Positions 35,410 to 45,459 of a stretch of 64,000 nucleotides of DNA are shown here, piece after piece. The position numbers were made by a program, and so were the translations under genes. Every line of letters starts with the position of its first letter. Within the stretch, counting starts at the first letter, position 1. The notes beneath the pieces were generated by a model that was not told the origin of the DNA, did no database searches, and saw only the letters and a program-made list of their open reading frames with translations. Source of the DNA: Epichloe hybrida (lineage: Eukaryota; Ascomycota; Sordariomycetes; Hypocreales; Clavicipitaceae); the NCBI GenBank assembly GCA_019022495.1, contig JAFEKR010000019.1:982961-1046960 (forward strand), in the 5' to 3' direction.

Positions 35410-37956
35410 ATGACGAACGAGCTCTTGGCCGATAGCGTCCAGAGCTTGCCGTACAACAGTCTCCGAGGCCCTCGCGGCCCAGGAATTTCTCATGCGGCCG
35501 AACTGGAAAATCGGATGCCCATTCGGCAGGAGAAGCTGGACAAGGCTGAGAAGCTCAGCCGCCGCGAATTAAAGTCGGGATTGAGAAGTATTTTCAGAAA
35601 GCCCAGGTCGAGTCGGCATACGCAAACGTCGACGCCCCCAGCATGTGCGACGAAGTCGACCGGTTCTCGGACGTCTCGGACAAGAATCAATCAACCACAG
35701 CAACGATTTCAGCATGACCCTTCACTACCCACAGACTGCTCATGGAAATCGTTGCCAATCATGATGGAGGACCCCGAAAAGGAACATTCTCTGCAGCAAC
35801 ATGTAACAGCAGCCCCGACAAGGAAAAAGACGGCAACATCACGATATGGCAGGCAAACCCCTAAAGACATATCGTCAGGTTGGTCTTTGCCGCCCTTGTT
35901 CAAGGCTTATCCTCAGGCGATACGTCACGCCACCTTGCCGGCGACGTCGCTGACTGCAGAAGTCATTCTGCGCATCAACGATAAAAAGAACAGCCTTCAG
36001 GCAAAAGGAGAAGATGGAGCAACTGTCAATGCTATCCAAGCGGACGATGATCGTGTCGAGGGAGACAAGGGAAAGCCCAAGAAAAGAAGCCGTCGGAATC
36101 AGACTGCCCCAGCTGCGGACTTTGAGTGGACCGCAAAGACTTATATTTTGGTAACATCGGGATACCTTTTGCAATATTCGGGCGAGGGCAATTTTGACCG
36201 GCTACCGGAAAAGTTTCTTCGCCTTGGCCCGGCTTCTGCTGCTTTTGCTACTGACGCCATCCCCGGCCGTCATTGGGTGGTACAGGTATCATCCGTAGCG
36301 GACGTGGATGAAGTCGCAGCAACAGAATCTCGCTCCATATTCTCCAAGCTATCGTTCCGCATGCCAGAGCGGCGCACTGCGACCAATCTCTTGATGGTTT
36401 TCGAAAGCGCAGAAAGCATGGAAGCATGGATCACGTCCTTGCGAACCGAGATAGAGAAGCAGGGAGGGAAGAGGAAGTTATCTGAAACGGGCAAACCCAA
36501 GACTGACGACGACAACGCCGAGGGACCGCACAGAGAAAACACCAGCCATCGGACAATCGCAGTCCGAGATCCTTCACGTTTCGCCAACTCCGAGGCAAGA
36601 ACTAGCCACCTGCCATCAACGGCGGAGGGAGAAACTCGGTATAGTGAGACGTCGACGCGAACGGCCGGCTCGGAGACCACTCGCAATCAGTCCCTGGACG
36701 ATAGATCTACCACCAACAGCATTGTTTCCCAAGACGAGCGCCAACTAGAGAGTCTTCGGGACAACTCGAATCGCCTTTCATGCATTTCCTCGGGGCAACG
36801 GACATTCGTCACATCAACCGGAACGTCTCCAAATGGTTCTCCAACGCGCGAAATGTTTGGAGATGTAGCCCTCGGCATTCATGAAACCGCTCGGGCAGAC
36901 GCAAGAGCAAGACCTAAAGCGGCTGAGATTGCCACTCGACGAGAATCCGTGCAGGCCACGTATACCTTTCTCAATGATGGAAGTTCTTCCAGAGGCAACC
37001 ATCGAGCCATGTCGCACTGTGTCCCCGTCATCCACGGCGAAAGAATGGCGTCTCCTGTTGGCGTGAAGCCCACGCCAAACTTCAGCGTCCCACATGCGTC
37101 GAGTCGTCGCTACTCATACGTCAGCCGACCAGGAAGCAGGGCAGAGACAAGGTCCCCCAGTACGAGTCGAGAGAGCGAAAGTTCGCCCAGGAGATCTAGT
37201 CGAATCCTGCCCACAGCAATGCAGTCAGTTCATCGACTCTCTTCCGCGACTGATCAGTCTGCCACTAGATCAATAGCAACAGATCGATTGCCCTCATATT
37301 GTACTTCGCCCACTTCGCCAATCGAAGACCCTCACAAACGAAGATGGCGCTCCGTCTCGCGGGAACGAACCGCCCAGCATGACAATGAGCCTTTGCCCGA
37401 GGTACCTCGCGTTGTCCCAGGTTCAATGACGGAAGAGGTCGAAGGGCGTCGCAGCCCCCGCAAACATGCCAGTACCAGTGCGCTTAGACAAGAAACAACA
37501 TCACCGTCTTCAAAGTCGGCCGCATTGCCCACAAGACGGCCGCATATTGCGTCTATGCTGGCAACCAACGTTGCAGCCGCTGAAGAGCCGCGAGGACACA
37601 GAATGTCGTTTCTGGACGTCGGTGATCATAATGATGAAGAACAGATGCGGCCCCTGGGCTCAAGTCGAGCTGCGAAGCGAGTGAGCACTTGCTCCGTGCT
37701 GTCTGAACAATCCTCTCGGCCATGTGATGTACATGGCTCAATGGCATCAAGCAATAACTCTTGTGATTCACGTGCCACAATCACATCCTCGGCAAAGCCC
37801 GAGTCTGGGCATTATCTTGACGTCGAGCAGGCACGGAGATGCTCGTTGATGAATAGCCGCAGCATGCCTCAAATCGCTGCCGGTGGCCCTCCGCCAGCCC
37901 CTCCACCAACGCGGGCTTTACCTCCTATTCCACGAAAAGTGCAGGCCAGGAGCTGA
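35410..37956 (+). CDS. PH-domain protein, fungal type, single exon (848 aa)
   Basis: A pleckstrin-homology domain is visible at about residues 235-350: FEWTAKTYILVTSGYLLQYS opens the first strands, GRHWVVQVSS lies in the middle, and LMVFESAESMEAWITSLRTE is the usual C-terminal helix with its conserved Trp. PH domains bind phosphoinositides or protein partners, so a membrane-proximal signalling or scaffold role is likely but not shown. The rest is low-complexity, rich in Ser, Arg and Pro, with many SPT/SPR-type sites. It ends in a proline-rich tail (GGPPPAPPPTRALPPIPRK) that could bind SH3 or WW domains. The frame is open 18 codons further upstream, but only to a TTG, so I place the start at the ATG at 35410 (CTTACCATGAC context). 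No intron is evident. Similar architectures occur as uncharacterised proteins in Sordariomycetes. Confidence 0.85.
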   Translation: MTNELLADSVQSLPYNSLRGPRGPGISHAAELENRMPIRQEKLDKAEKLSRRELKSGLRSIFRKPRSSRHTQTSTPPACATKSTGSRTSRTRINQPQQRFQHDPSLPTDCSWKSLPIMMEDPEKEHSLQQHVTAAPTRKKTATSRYGRQTPKDISSGWSLPPLFKAYPQAIRHATLPATSLTAEVILRINDKKNSLQAKGEDGATVNAIQADDDRVEGDKGKPKKRSRRNQTAPAADFEWTAKTYILVTSGYLLQYSGEGNFDRLPEKFLRLGPASAAFATDAIPGRHWVVQVSSVADVDEVAATESRSIFSKLSFRMPERRTATNLLMVFESAESMEAWITSLRTEIEKQGGKRKLSETGKPKTDDDNAEGPHRENTSHRTIAVRDPSRFANSEARTSHLPSTAEGETRYSETSTRTAGSETTRNQSLDDRSTTNSIVSQDERQLESLRDNSNRLSCISSGQRTFVTSTGTSPNGSPTREMFGDVALGIHETARADARARPKAAEIATRRESVQATYTFLNDGSSSRGNHRAMSHCVPVIHGERMASPVGVKPTPNFSVPHASSRRYSYVSRPGSRAETRSPSTSRESESSPRRSSRILPTAMQSVHRLSSATDQSATRSIATDRLPSYCTSPTSPIEDPHKRRWRSVSRERTAQHDNEPLPEVPRVVPGSMTEEVEGRRSPRKHASTSALRQETTSPSSKSAALPTRRPHIASMLATNVAAAEEPRGHRMSFLDVGDHNDEEQMRPLGSSRAAKRVSTCSVLSEQSSRPCDVHGSMASSNNSCDSRATITSSAKPESGHYLDVEQARRCSLMNSRSMPQIAAGGPPPAPPPTRALPPIPRKVQARS

Positions 37957-38034
37957 AAAGAAGAAGAAGAAGAAAAAAAAAGAGAAAGAAGAAAAAGAAG
38001 AAAAAGAAAGGAAAAGAAAGAAAACTTGCCCAAT
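37957..38034. repeat. Purine-only tract (GAA/A-rich) directly after the PH-domain stop codon
   Basis: About 78 consecutive purines, mainly GAA and AAAG units, follow the TGA with no gap. The tract would lie in the 3' untranslated part of the mRNA. Its function is unknown. Confidence 0.8.
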
Positions 38035-39090
38035 GCAGCACTACATTGTTTCGTCAACTAGCGATCAAAACATGATGACACGAATTCCCTGCTTCAACTT
38101 TGCGGATTCTCCAGAATAGGTCATGCAGAGTGTTTCGCCACCCAGTGCGTGGGCCATGTCTTGTACGACGTGCCCATGTCTGTCTCCTTTTGTCCCTCTG
38201 TGTCGCGTCAATACCAACGGCCAAACATTAGTATACTGCCGATTTTCTCTTGAGTTTTGTATCTATCCAAAGCTAGAATGTACTCACGCGAAGCCTCATG
38301 AAGCAGAATGCTCGGACGGGTTCCCATTTTCCCGGATCTCCGGATATATGTTTCCTTTTCCTTTTTATTTATTCTCATTGGTCAAACCACGAGTAACGAC
38401 TGATTCACGGGCACCTGTCGATGGTGTCACAGAAGGGAGATGGAGGGCAAAGCAGCACTTGATTCATACGGACAATGAATGCAGTGGGAAAGAGTCCTGG
38501 GGACTTGATTGGGGTGCATGGGAATTTTGGACACAGGGAAAGCATGGCAGACTAGCTAGTAGATGGTAGGAAGGATTGGAGAAAATTTCAAGTGCTCTTT
38601 CATACGTTGGCCAGCCGTGGTAATCCGTACTTTGAAGTAATCAAAGAGCAAAGAGGTTGTCCTGGAAGCTGCCTGGTCGGGCGTGGGTATTCGGCTGGGC
38701 AATCGCAATGAGACGAACGAGACAACCCTGGTCTTTGTTTTCATGTGCATGTCAACGTCGGGTCACACCACTTGGCTACATTGGCTATTGGTTGCACCTT
38801 GTGACTTATACAGGATGATACGGATGACGATGGAGGTATGACTTTTATTGGTAAGGCGCCCCCGGCTGGAATGGAATGGAATGGCAGGATCGTACATACA
38901 TGATACGGAGTAAGCCAAGAGGAAGTCGCCAATGAGAAATACCTCATGGATGTTCGTACACACATACCTACATATATATGTATGCAATAGTAGCTTGGGG
39001 GTCTCGGGGGTCCATCAATAAATATATTCCCTCTTCCCAACCCTCCTCGGGGTCCGTTCCGCCGTTCGTTCTGTGAGGGGTTTATCAACA
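38035..39090. other. Intergenic region between the PH-domain gene and the AA12-like gene
   Basis: I find no supported gene. Overlapping open frames of up to about 150 codons on both strands show no family resemblance. The last 150 bp hold (TATA/CATA)-type simple sequence and a pyrimidine-rich stretch before the ATG at 39091. Confidence 0.5.
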
Positions 39091-40711
39091 ATGAACATGG
39101 CTTCGTTACGATTCTTGGTTGCCACACTCTTCTACGCTGGCCTGCCACTGGCACTGGCGACGCAGTGCCATGGCTTGAAGCCCAAATCGAATCCACAGGT
39201 CGCTCCTGGCGTGCAGTTTAAAGTCCTGGCCAACGACTTGAAAGGGCCACGAGGCCTCGTCGCCGACTCAAGGGGCAACCTGTTGGTGGTCGAGGGGGGT
39301 GGACACGGCATTCGACGCATCGTTTTGAATCATGGCGCTGGGCTTGAGACTTGCGTCACGTCCAGCACCCAGCTCGTTGCCGAGAAGAGTGTATGTGTAT
39401 TATGTTATGACGCCTTCCCTTGTTGCCTTGGCCTCGGGAAAAAAAAAAAAAAAAAAAAAAAGGGTACGTCCTGGGCACTGACCACCCTGAGTCGTAGCTG
39501 AACCACGGCATCGAAATCTCGACGGATGGCAAGACGATTTTTGCCTCGTCCTCGATCAATGTCTATGCCTATGATTACGACGCAGAGAAAGGCACGGTGG
39601 GAAATGCCAAGACCATCATCACGGGCATGAACCAAGATGGACATGAGTCGCGCACCCTGCTGATTCCAAAGCAAAACCCAAATCTTTTGCTCGTGTCTCG
39701 AGGCTCCGCCGCCAACATTGATACTGACACTGTCAGGATCGAGTCTGCCAGGAGCCAGATTCGCATCTTCAAGATGGATGAGCTTCTCAAGGGCAGCAGT
39801 GCTGTGCAGTATTCGGACGGACAAGTGCTCGGATGGGGTCTTAGAAACAGCGTGGGCGTGGCTGAAGATGCCACCACAGGCTACATTGTAAGGAGCCATA
39901 CATGATGGATGGGCATGCATCACGCTGGCAAGGGACCATGCTCTGAGTGACTAACTGTGCGGCAGTGGTCTGTTGAGAACTCCATCGACGACATGAAGCG
40001 CAAAGGGGTCGACGTGCACAACACCAACCCGGGTGAAGAGCTCAACTTCCACGGACTCCCCAACGACACCAGGAGCAAAGTCTATGGGAAAAACTACGGC
40101 TATCCTGCGTGTGTCGCGATATTCGATGGCTCCAACGTCGTCGGGTACCCGGGAGAAGCCAGGACGGGGATGCAAATGGTTGGAGATCAAATGCCTTCTT
40201 CCTACACCGACGACTGGTGCACGCGCAATACTGTAGCTCCATCCATTACCTTTGGCTCTCATCTCGCACCACTTGATATCAAATTCAGTCCCGATGGCCG
40301 CGCTGCTTTGGTCTCCTTCCATGGAAGCTGGTGAGTCTTGTTGCAACTTTGTCGGGGCTCTGCGAAATGAGAAATGAGAACTCGTTTTGCCAGGACAATG
40401 ACTGACATGTTTGGCCCCCAAACACCAACAGGGACCGCGAGCCTCCAAACGGATATCGTCTCAGCCGTGTGGCTTACTCGAAGGGATTTCCCGAAGCGGA
40501 TAAGCATAGTGACACCGCAGAGCAAGAGCTGATGTGGAACGCGAACAATACCGCCTGCCCAGAAAAGTGTTTCCGGCCGGTGGGACTTGTGTTTGACGGC
40601 ACAGGGAAGAGATTGTTCATGACGAGTGACTCTTCGGACGAACTTTACGTCGTGACTGGTACAGACACGTGCCAGTACCGAAGACCTGAATCGCTGCATC
40701 AAGAGCGCTGA
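39091..40711 (+). CDS. Secreted sorbosone/glucose dehydrogenase-like protein (AA12-type PQQ enzyme), 4 exons, 444 aa
   Basis: Exons are 39091-39390, 39498-39887, 39966-40330 and 40432-40711, with GT-AG introns (GTATGT, GTAAGG, GTGAGT at the 5' sites). The frame stays open through all junctions. The N-terminus is a signal peptide (hydrophobic LRFLVATLFYAGLPLALA, cleavage likely near residue 23-25), so the enzyme is secreted. The beta-propeller repeats of the glucose/sorbosone dehydrogenase fold are visible: GPRGLVADSRGNLLVVE, LNHGIEISTDGKTIFASSS, LRNSVGVAEDATTGYIWSVEN, APLDIKFSPDGRAALVSFHG, and FRPVGLVFDGTGKRLFMTSD. Fungal members form CAZy family AA12, PQQ-dependent pyranose dehydrogenases that can feed electrons to lytic polysaccharide monooxygenases. 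Substrate and PQQ use here are inferred. No carbohydrate-binding or cytochrome domain follows. The open frame begins at a GTG upstream; ATG 39091 or 39097 is the likely start. Confidence 0.85.
39439..39461. repeat. Poly(A) run of 23 inside intron 1 of the AA12-like gene
   Basis: This uninterrupted A run in the sense strand lies 36 nt upstream of the 3' splice site (AG at 39496-39497). Length may be inaccurate because it is a homopolymer. Confidence 0.8.
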
Positions 40712-41045
40712 GCCGTGAGCCGTGATTTCGGCGCGCAGCTTGATGAAAAGTGTGAAGCGACGAGAGGCAACTTTGTGTAGTAGTATCATCATGGGTTCAT
40801 GCTGCTGTATGCGAGTGGTAAAGACTCGAGAGGCAATTCCAGTACCAGACCATGTCACCAGACCATGTCACCAGACCATGTCACCAGACCATGTCGCGCG
40901 AAAAAATGAAACCCTTGACTGCATTGGTCATTTAGTCTACCTCTACGGCAAGAATCCAAAAATCTAGAAAGGTCTGTTTAACCAAGAACCGACGTCGTCA
41001 GGGTTCCTGGTTCCTGGATCCTGGTCCCAAAAAGCAAAAAACGTA
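40712..41045. other. Intergenic region between the AA12-like gene and tRNA-Phe
   Basis: It contains the 3' flank of the AA12-like gene, a four-unit 13-bp tandem repeat (40844-40895) and, near 41,035-41,044, the T run (minus strand) that terminates the tRNA gene. I see nothing else. Confidence 0.6.
40844..40895. repeat. Minisatellite, 13-bp unit, 4 perfect copies
   Basis: ACCAGACCATGTC is repeated four times without change, 130 bp after the AA12-like stop codon. Confidence 0.9.
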
Positions 41046-41142
41046 TACGGCCAGTGTGACTCGAACACACGACCTTCAGATAGGCATCCGTAGGATTGAA
41101 GTTGACTTCAGTCTGACGATCTCCCAGCTAATCTATGGCCGC
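41046..41142 (-). tRNA. trnF-GAA: tRNA-Phe (anticodon GAA) with a 24-nt intron
   Basis: On the minus strand the sequence folds as a complete cloverleaf. The acceptor is GCGGCCA with TGGCCGT (G1-U72 wobble). The D arm is GATT AGCTGGGA GATC-type pairing (10-25 to 13-22). The anticodon stem is TCAGA/TCTGA with loop CU-GAA-G..A, the variable loop is AGGTC, the T arm is GTGTG TTCGAGT CACAC, and the discriminator is A. A 24-nt intron sits after position 37. It contains CTTCA, complementary to the anticodon loop TGAAG, as in classical nuclear tRNA introns. The B box GTTCGAGTC is intact and a T6 run follows the 3' end, suiting RNA polymerase III termination. Unusual points are A11-U24 in the D stem, where most elongator tRNAs have a pyrimidine-purine pair, and the 1-72 wobble. 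Confidence 0.92.
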
Positions 41143-41383
41143 AAGACACTTGTTGACAAACCCTGCAACTTAATCGGTATAAGACGGTTACTCAGATCAT
41201 GTGTCCCCCTTCCAATCCATCATCAACCCACCCACCCCATCCCTTCCCGAGCCCATCAGGCCTCCCTCCCCCCTTCGCTACGCACATTCCACACGAGCGC
41301 TCCGCTCCGTTCCGCCCCGTTGCGTCGTCGCCAAAGGAAAGAAAAACCACTAGACCTGATACTAAAAGACGCCCGTGCCCCTT

Positions 41384-41761
41384 ATGCCCGTCCTGCAGCA
41401 GGCGCAAGCCCAGCCCAGTGGATTCGTCGCCATCCCGAGCACCTACAGCGGACAAGACGACTCGCCCCCGCCAGGCGCAGTCGTCGCCATCGTGCTCGGC
41501 TCGCTCGCCGCCGCCGTCCTGGTCCTGGCCCTTGTCCTCGTCGCGCTCGCCGCGCTTGCCGCGCTGAGGGACCGGGATCGGGATCGGGGGCCGCGGGGGC
41601 CGCCACCGAGGGCCGCGAGGCACGAGGACGAGGACGAGATTGTCGTGGTTGAGGAGCATGGCTCGCGGCGGGCGAGGAGGAAGAGCCGTGGGCGTGGCGG
41701 GCGTAGTAGGCGTAGTAGTCGAGATGAGAGGGGTGACGAGCGGAGACGGAGCAGGCGGTAG
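41384..41761 (+). CDS. Small single-pass membrane protein with basic Arg/Ser-rich tail (125 aa)
   Basis: A short lumenal or extracellular head (PSGFVAIPSTYSGQDDSPPPG) is followed by one strong membrane segment at about residues 30-60 (GAVVAIVLGSLAAAVLVLAL then further Leu/Ala/Val). After it comes a cytosolic-type tail with an acidic patch (EDEDEIVVVEE) and repeated RRKSRGRGGRSRRSSRDERG-type basic sequence. Small proteins of this design (PPPGAVVAIVLG before a membrane helix, then an RS-rich tail) are common uncharacterised proteins of filamentous ascomycetes. Function is unknown. The open frame extends three codons upstream to a GTG; the ATG at 41384 is the likely start. There is no intron. 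The divergent tRNA-Phe gene lies 240 bp upstream. Confidence 0.75.
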   Translation: MPVLQQAQAQPSGFVAIPSTYSGQDDSPPPGAVVAIVLGSLAAAVLVLALVLVALAALAALRDRDRDRGPRGPPPRAARHEDEDEIVVVEEHGSRRARRKSRGRGGRSRRSSRDERGDERRRSRR

Positions 41762-42270
41762 GGTAGGATATGACTAGAGGGAAGAAGGAAGTCTGATCTG
41801 ATGGGAGCAGCTCAAGGGGGTTATTGGGGTTGTTGAGGTTGCAACACTCAGACGCCATGTTAAAGGGCTCATTCGCTTCCATCCTAACGAGTGGAAACTT
41901 GCATGATGGAGTCCATGAATAATGATTCTTTTCTCGTAACGCGACGTGAATGGCACGGCACTGGGATGAATGCAACCCATTTTGAAAATCATACGGGTCT
42001 GGGCCACACACACGCAAGTCGTCAAGTACAGCGCTCATCAAATACTTGAGCGTCTGACCATCAGCCCGCTTCAAAAAAGGTATATAGAAACATGTATGTG
42101 AGAATCGCGCCGCTCGTGCCCGCACGACACGACAACCCCTTTCGGATTCCCGATAGCCAAGGGACCCAAGGTGAGTCCGTCTACCTGCCCCCGCCCGTCT
42201 TCTTCCCCTGCCCGCTCAGTATGTACAGGTTTGTGTGGGTGATGTACTTCTCAGAGCTCTCCAATCTTGC
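41762..42270. other. Convergent intergenic region (3' flanks of the small membrane protein and the Zn2Cys6 gene)
   Basis: The two genes converge here. Open frames crossing it are antisense extensions of neighbours. I see no separate gene. Confidence 0.6.
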
Positions 42271-45200
42271 TCAGTGGTTACTCCCAGTGCCAGTGCCGTT
42301 ACTGCTGCCGTTATTGCTCCCCCCTCCACCGCTTTGCTGCCCGCCGAAGAAAAAGGTGTCGAAAGGATTGATTTGTTGGCCCTCTCCGTACTCATTGTGC
42401 ATGCCGTCCCAGTTGATGCCGAGCCCGAGATCAATGTTTCCCTGGTCAACACCACTGACATCGCCTTCGGGCGTCGCCCCCAGGTTGTGTAGGAACTCCA
42501 TGCTTTGGGCGCCGGGGTAGTCCGCCGAACCTTGGACACCAAACTGCTGGCTCATGAAGGATCCGCTCGAGCCGCCCCGAGATGCGCCGTGGCGTGTCGT
42601 CGGAGGTGATGGAACTGGAACAAGCGACGGGTCAATCGAGGATCCGTCATCTTGGCTCATCCCATCGGTGGGACCGGGGCCGCTCATGAATGTAAGGCCG
42701 GGCGATGGTGAATTGTCCTCCGACAGAGAGAGGTCCAACGGGAACGGTGCCTGCTCCGATTGATGATGCCGATGGCGGGAAAGATTCTTCGTCGACGAGG
42801 ATGATCCATCTGGGGCTGTGGTCCAAGTCGTCGTTCCTCTTCTTCGTCGTCGTGGCTGCTGGGGTGTTTGTACACCAAAGCCGCCACTTGAGCTGGCCAT
42901 TTTAATGGTCGCCTTGGCTGTTCGGTCAAAAGCGTCTCGGCATGTCTCAGCCGGTGGACATTTTTCAACCATGTCTGAAAAGACTGACTTGGCTGCTAGA
43001 ATCGTAAAGTCTACTTCGTCCATGGTCTTTTATTTTTATTTTTATTTTTTTTGAAAATCTGACAGTTAGATATAAGAAAATCGGTCAATTACATGAGAGG
43101 ACAGGGGGCGGGGGCAGTCTTATCTTACCAAGCGACTTCTCACCAGAGATGAGTGCCAGATTGCGTACAGGTACGAGATGCCGGCCATGAAGAGATGATG
43201 AGTCGATAGATAGGTATAGCTCACGAGCCCACTGAGATGAAGCTGCCGGTAAATTCGTAGTATCTTCTGGCCTGCTTCCGCCACCTTCAAGTATATGCCA
43301 TCTTCATCCTCTCCGAGTTCTGCTGTGAAGGCTGATGGACTGTTCACCTCGTTCGAAGGGTCGTATTCTCCCTCGAACATGGCAGGCACACTGAGACTCT
43401 GTCTGTACAAGAGTATGATTGCTTGCCAATAGTTGAGTTCCAGAAATTCGGTGGAGAAGGCAACACCCGTTTCTTCCCTCGTTGGTGCCGACGTCTTCCA
43501 ATGATACAGTCTCCCATCAATGTCCATTCTCCACGAACGGAACGAGTCAAACTGAACCAGGAACGGGGACGGCAGGTGTGGGCGCACCTCGGGGTACATC
43601 CTGCCGGAGGCTCTGCTAGTCGCGCGCGCCATCTGCGCCTGATTGTACTGAAGAACCTGCAGTATCTCGGACTGCAGAAGCCGCAGACGGAAATAATGGT
43701 GTGCAACATGCTTGTAGCTGGGATGATCTTCGCCGTCCGGGGGCTCCTGAAATCCGGTTCGCGTGATGAATTCGTCGTCCAGGAGAGAGGGCAACTCAGT
43801 GGTGATGATGTCATCGCCGACGCCGAACGGCCTGCCCACACAAGTACTCACCAATCTGTCAAGGGTATAGGTGCACCACCACAGGCGTCGTCGTAGATCG
43901 CGGGTCCATAGCCGCCGGCCGCGGTCTTGAGCACCACTGCCTTGTCGGTTTTCCGAAGCTCGAGCGGCGTCGGGATCCGCGCCCGGCGGCGGTTCAGTAG
44001 GGATTACTTGGGCATCTCCTCCATCTTCATGATGGAGCCCTAAATCTACGGCTAATCGTACCGCCACTCCGGTGATGTACCTGCGAGCATAAGAAAAAAA
44101 AAAAGAAGATACTTGTTAGCCAAGTTGTGTGAAGCGATAAGGTGTGAGACTTGAACAAGAGCATTGCTGGCTCACCATAGTCCGGGCGGAACGGGCCGCA
44201 ACAGCGCGAAATTGGCGAGCAATAGCACCGCCTGAAGAACCTCCAAGTAGCCACCACTCGTGCTCAGACACTCTTCCAGATGTACAATGGCGCTGGCATG
44301 GTATTCTTCAGGCTGACACGCAGTCTTGGGACGATTCAAGGACATTTTGGCATTTCCCGAAGCCGACGTCTCGACCGGCTCACCAAGGATAACGCCCGAG
44401 CCTATGGCAAAAACCATGTTCATCATGTATAGTTCCTGGGCCGTCAGCCCCTTGGCAGCTTTCTCGTACGCCTTGTCGAGCGTCCGCATGAACTCGACCC
44501 GATGAAGTACCGGGATCTGAGGATTGGCGTGCTCGAAATAAAGCGTGGCGAGTCGCGTTCCTTCTTCCTTGTCCGGAAAAGGCGCTGGCTGAATGGTCGG
44601 TCTCGTGTGAAGGCCGAAGAACGAATCTCTCATTGAAGCGCCGGTTCCGGTACCGTGTTTGCGGCCTGCGATACGCTCGGCGGTACCCGTCTGCTCGGAC
44701 ACAGAGTACTGCACCGCCGCAAAGACTACTCTGGCAAAAGACACGCCGGACGCGGAGGCCAACGATCTGGTTTTTGGGGGGCTTATGATGTTGGCCAGAG
44801 CCGGGCTCCGAGGGGCCTCCTTCACCTTGAGCGCCCCCAAGGCTTGGAGCTTCTTTGCATCAGCGCGGTCACCAGCCTCGGTGCCGGTCGCAGCGTCCGT
44901 CGATGGGAATGGGCGAGAACACGACTCGAGGTTCTCAGCCGGCGGGAACGAGATGTCGTTGTCCGTCAGCAGCTTCTCGAGCTGCTCCACGCGGGTTTCT
45001 AGATAGAAGACGTAGCTAGGGTTCACGAAAACTCAGCACACTTTGTTCACGTAATCAATCAAATCAGAGAAGATGAGATGGGCGTGAAGGAAAAAGACAG
45101 CGGGCGAACCTTCGCGGGATCTCCTTCTTGGTGATGGGGTCATAGCCAACGCAAGCGACACGGGCCTTGGCGCAACTGGCGCAGCTCGGGAGCCTCTGGT

Positions 45201-45459
45201 CGCAGCGGTTCTTGCGCAATCTGCAGCGATTGCAGGCGCTCACGTTGCGAAAGTTGCTGCTTTGGCCAGCTTTGCCTTGGCCAGCTTTGCCGGGGGCATC
45301 ACCACCTGCCGGTTGGCCGGCATCGACGGCAATGGCGGCAATCTGGTCGTGAGAAGACTGTCGCTGTCTCTTGGTCCCTTGCTTGTGGTTGGGAGACGGA
45401 GACGAAGGACCATGACCATGACCGTGACCGTGACCGTGACCATGACCATGCGATGGCAT
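42271..45459 (-). CDS. Zn2Cys6 fungal transcription factor (965 aa, 4 exons)
   Basis: Exons on the minus strand are 45459-45110, 45015-44176, 44080-43129 and 43026-42271. The frame is continuous across all three introns. The DNA-binding cluster has Cys at 76, 79, 86, 93, 96 and 103 (spacing 2-6-6-2-6). It is followed by GYDPITKKEIPRSYVFYLET and a short coiled coil (RVEQLEKLL), as in Ppr1-type binuclear-cluster proteins. The fungal-specific middle homology region starts near residue 272 (LATLYFEHANPQIPVLHR) and includes ITGVAVRLAVDLGLHHED and RRRLWWCTYTLDRLVSTCVG-type blocks, ending with SRLTMDEVDFTILAAKSVFS. The N-terminus has a His-Gly repeat and the C-terminus is Gly/Ser/Asn-rich, a likely activation region. 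Intron 1 has an unusual GTTCGC 5' site, and intron 3 ends in an A-rich 3' site chosen for frame and family fit. Its targets cannot be told from the sequence. Confidence 0.88.

Noticed and set aside
39073..39090. Extension of the AA12-like protein to a GTG
   Set aside because: GTG is not a usual eukaryotic start, and the signal peptide begins properly at the ATG at 39091 or 39097.
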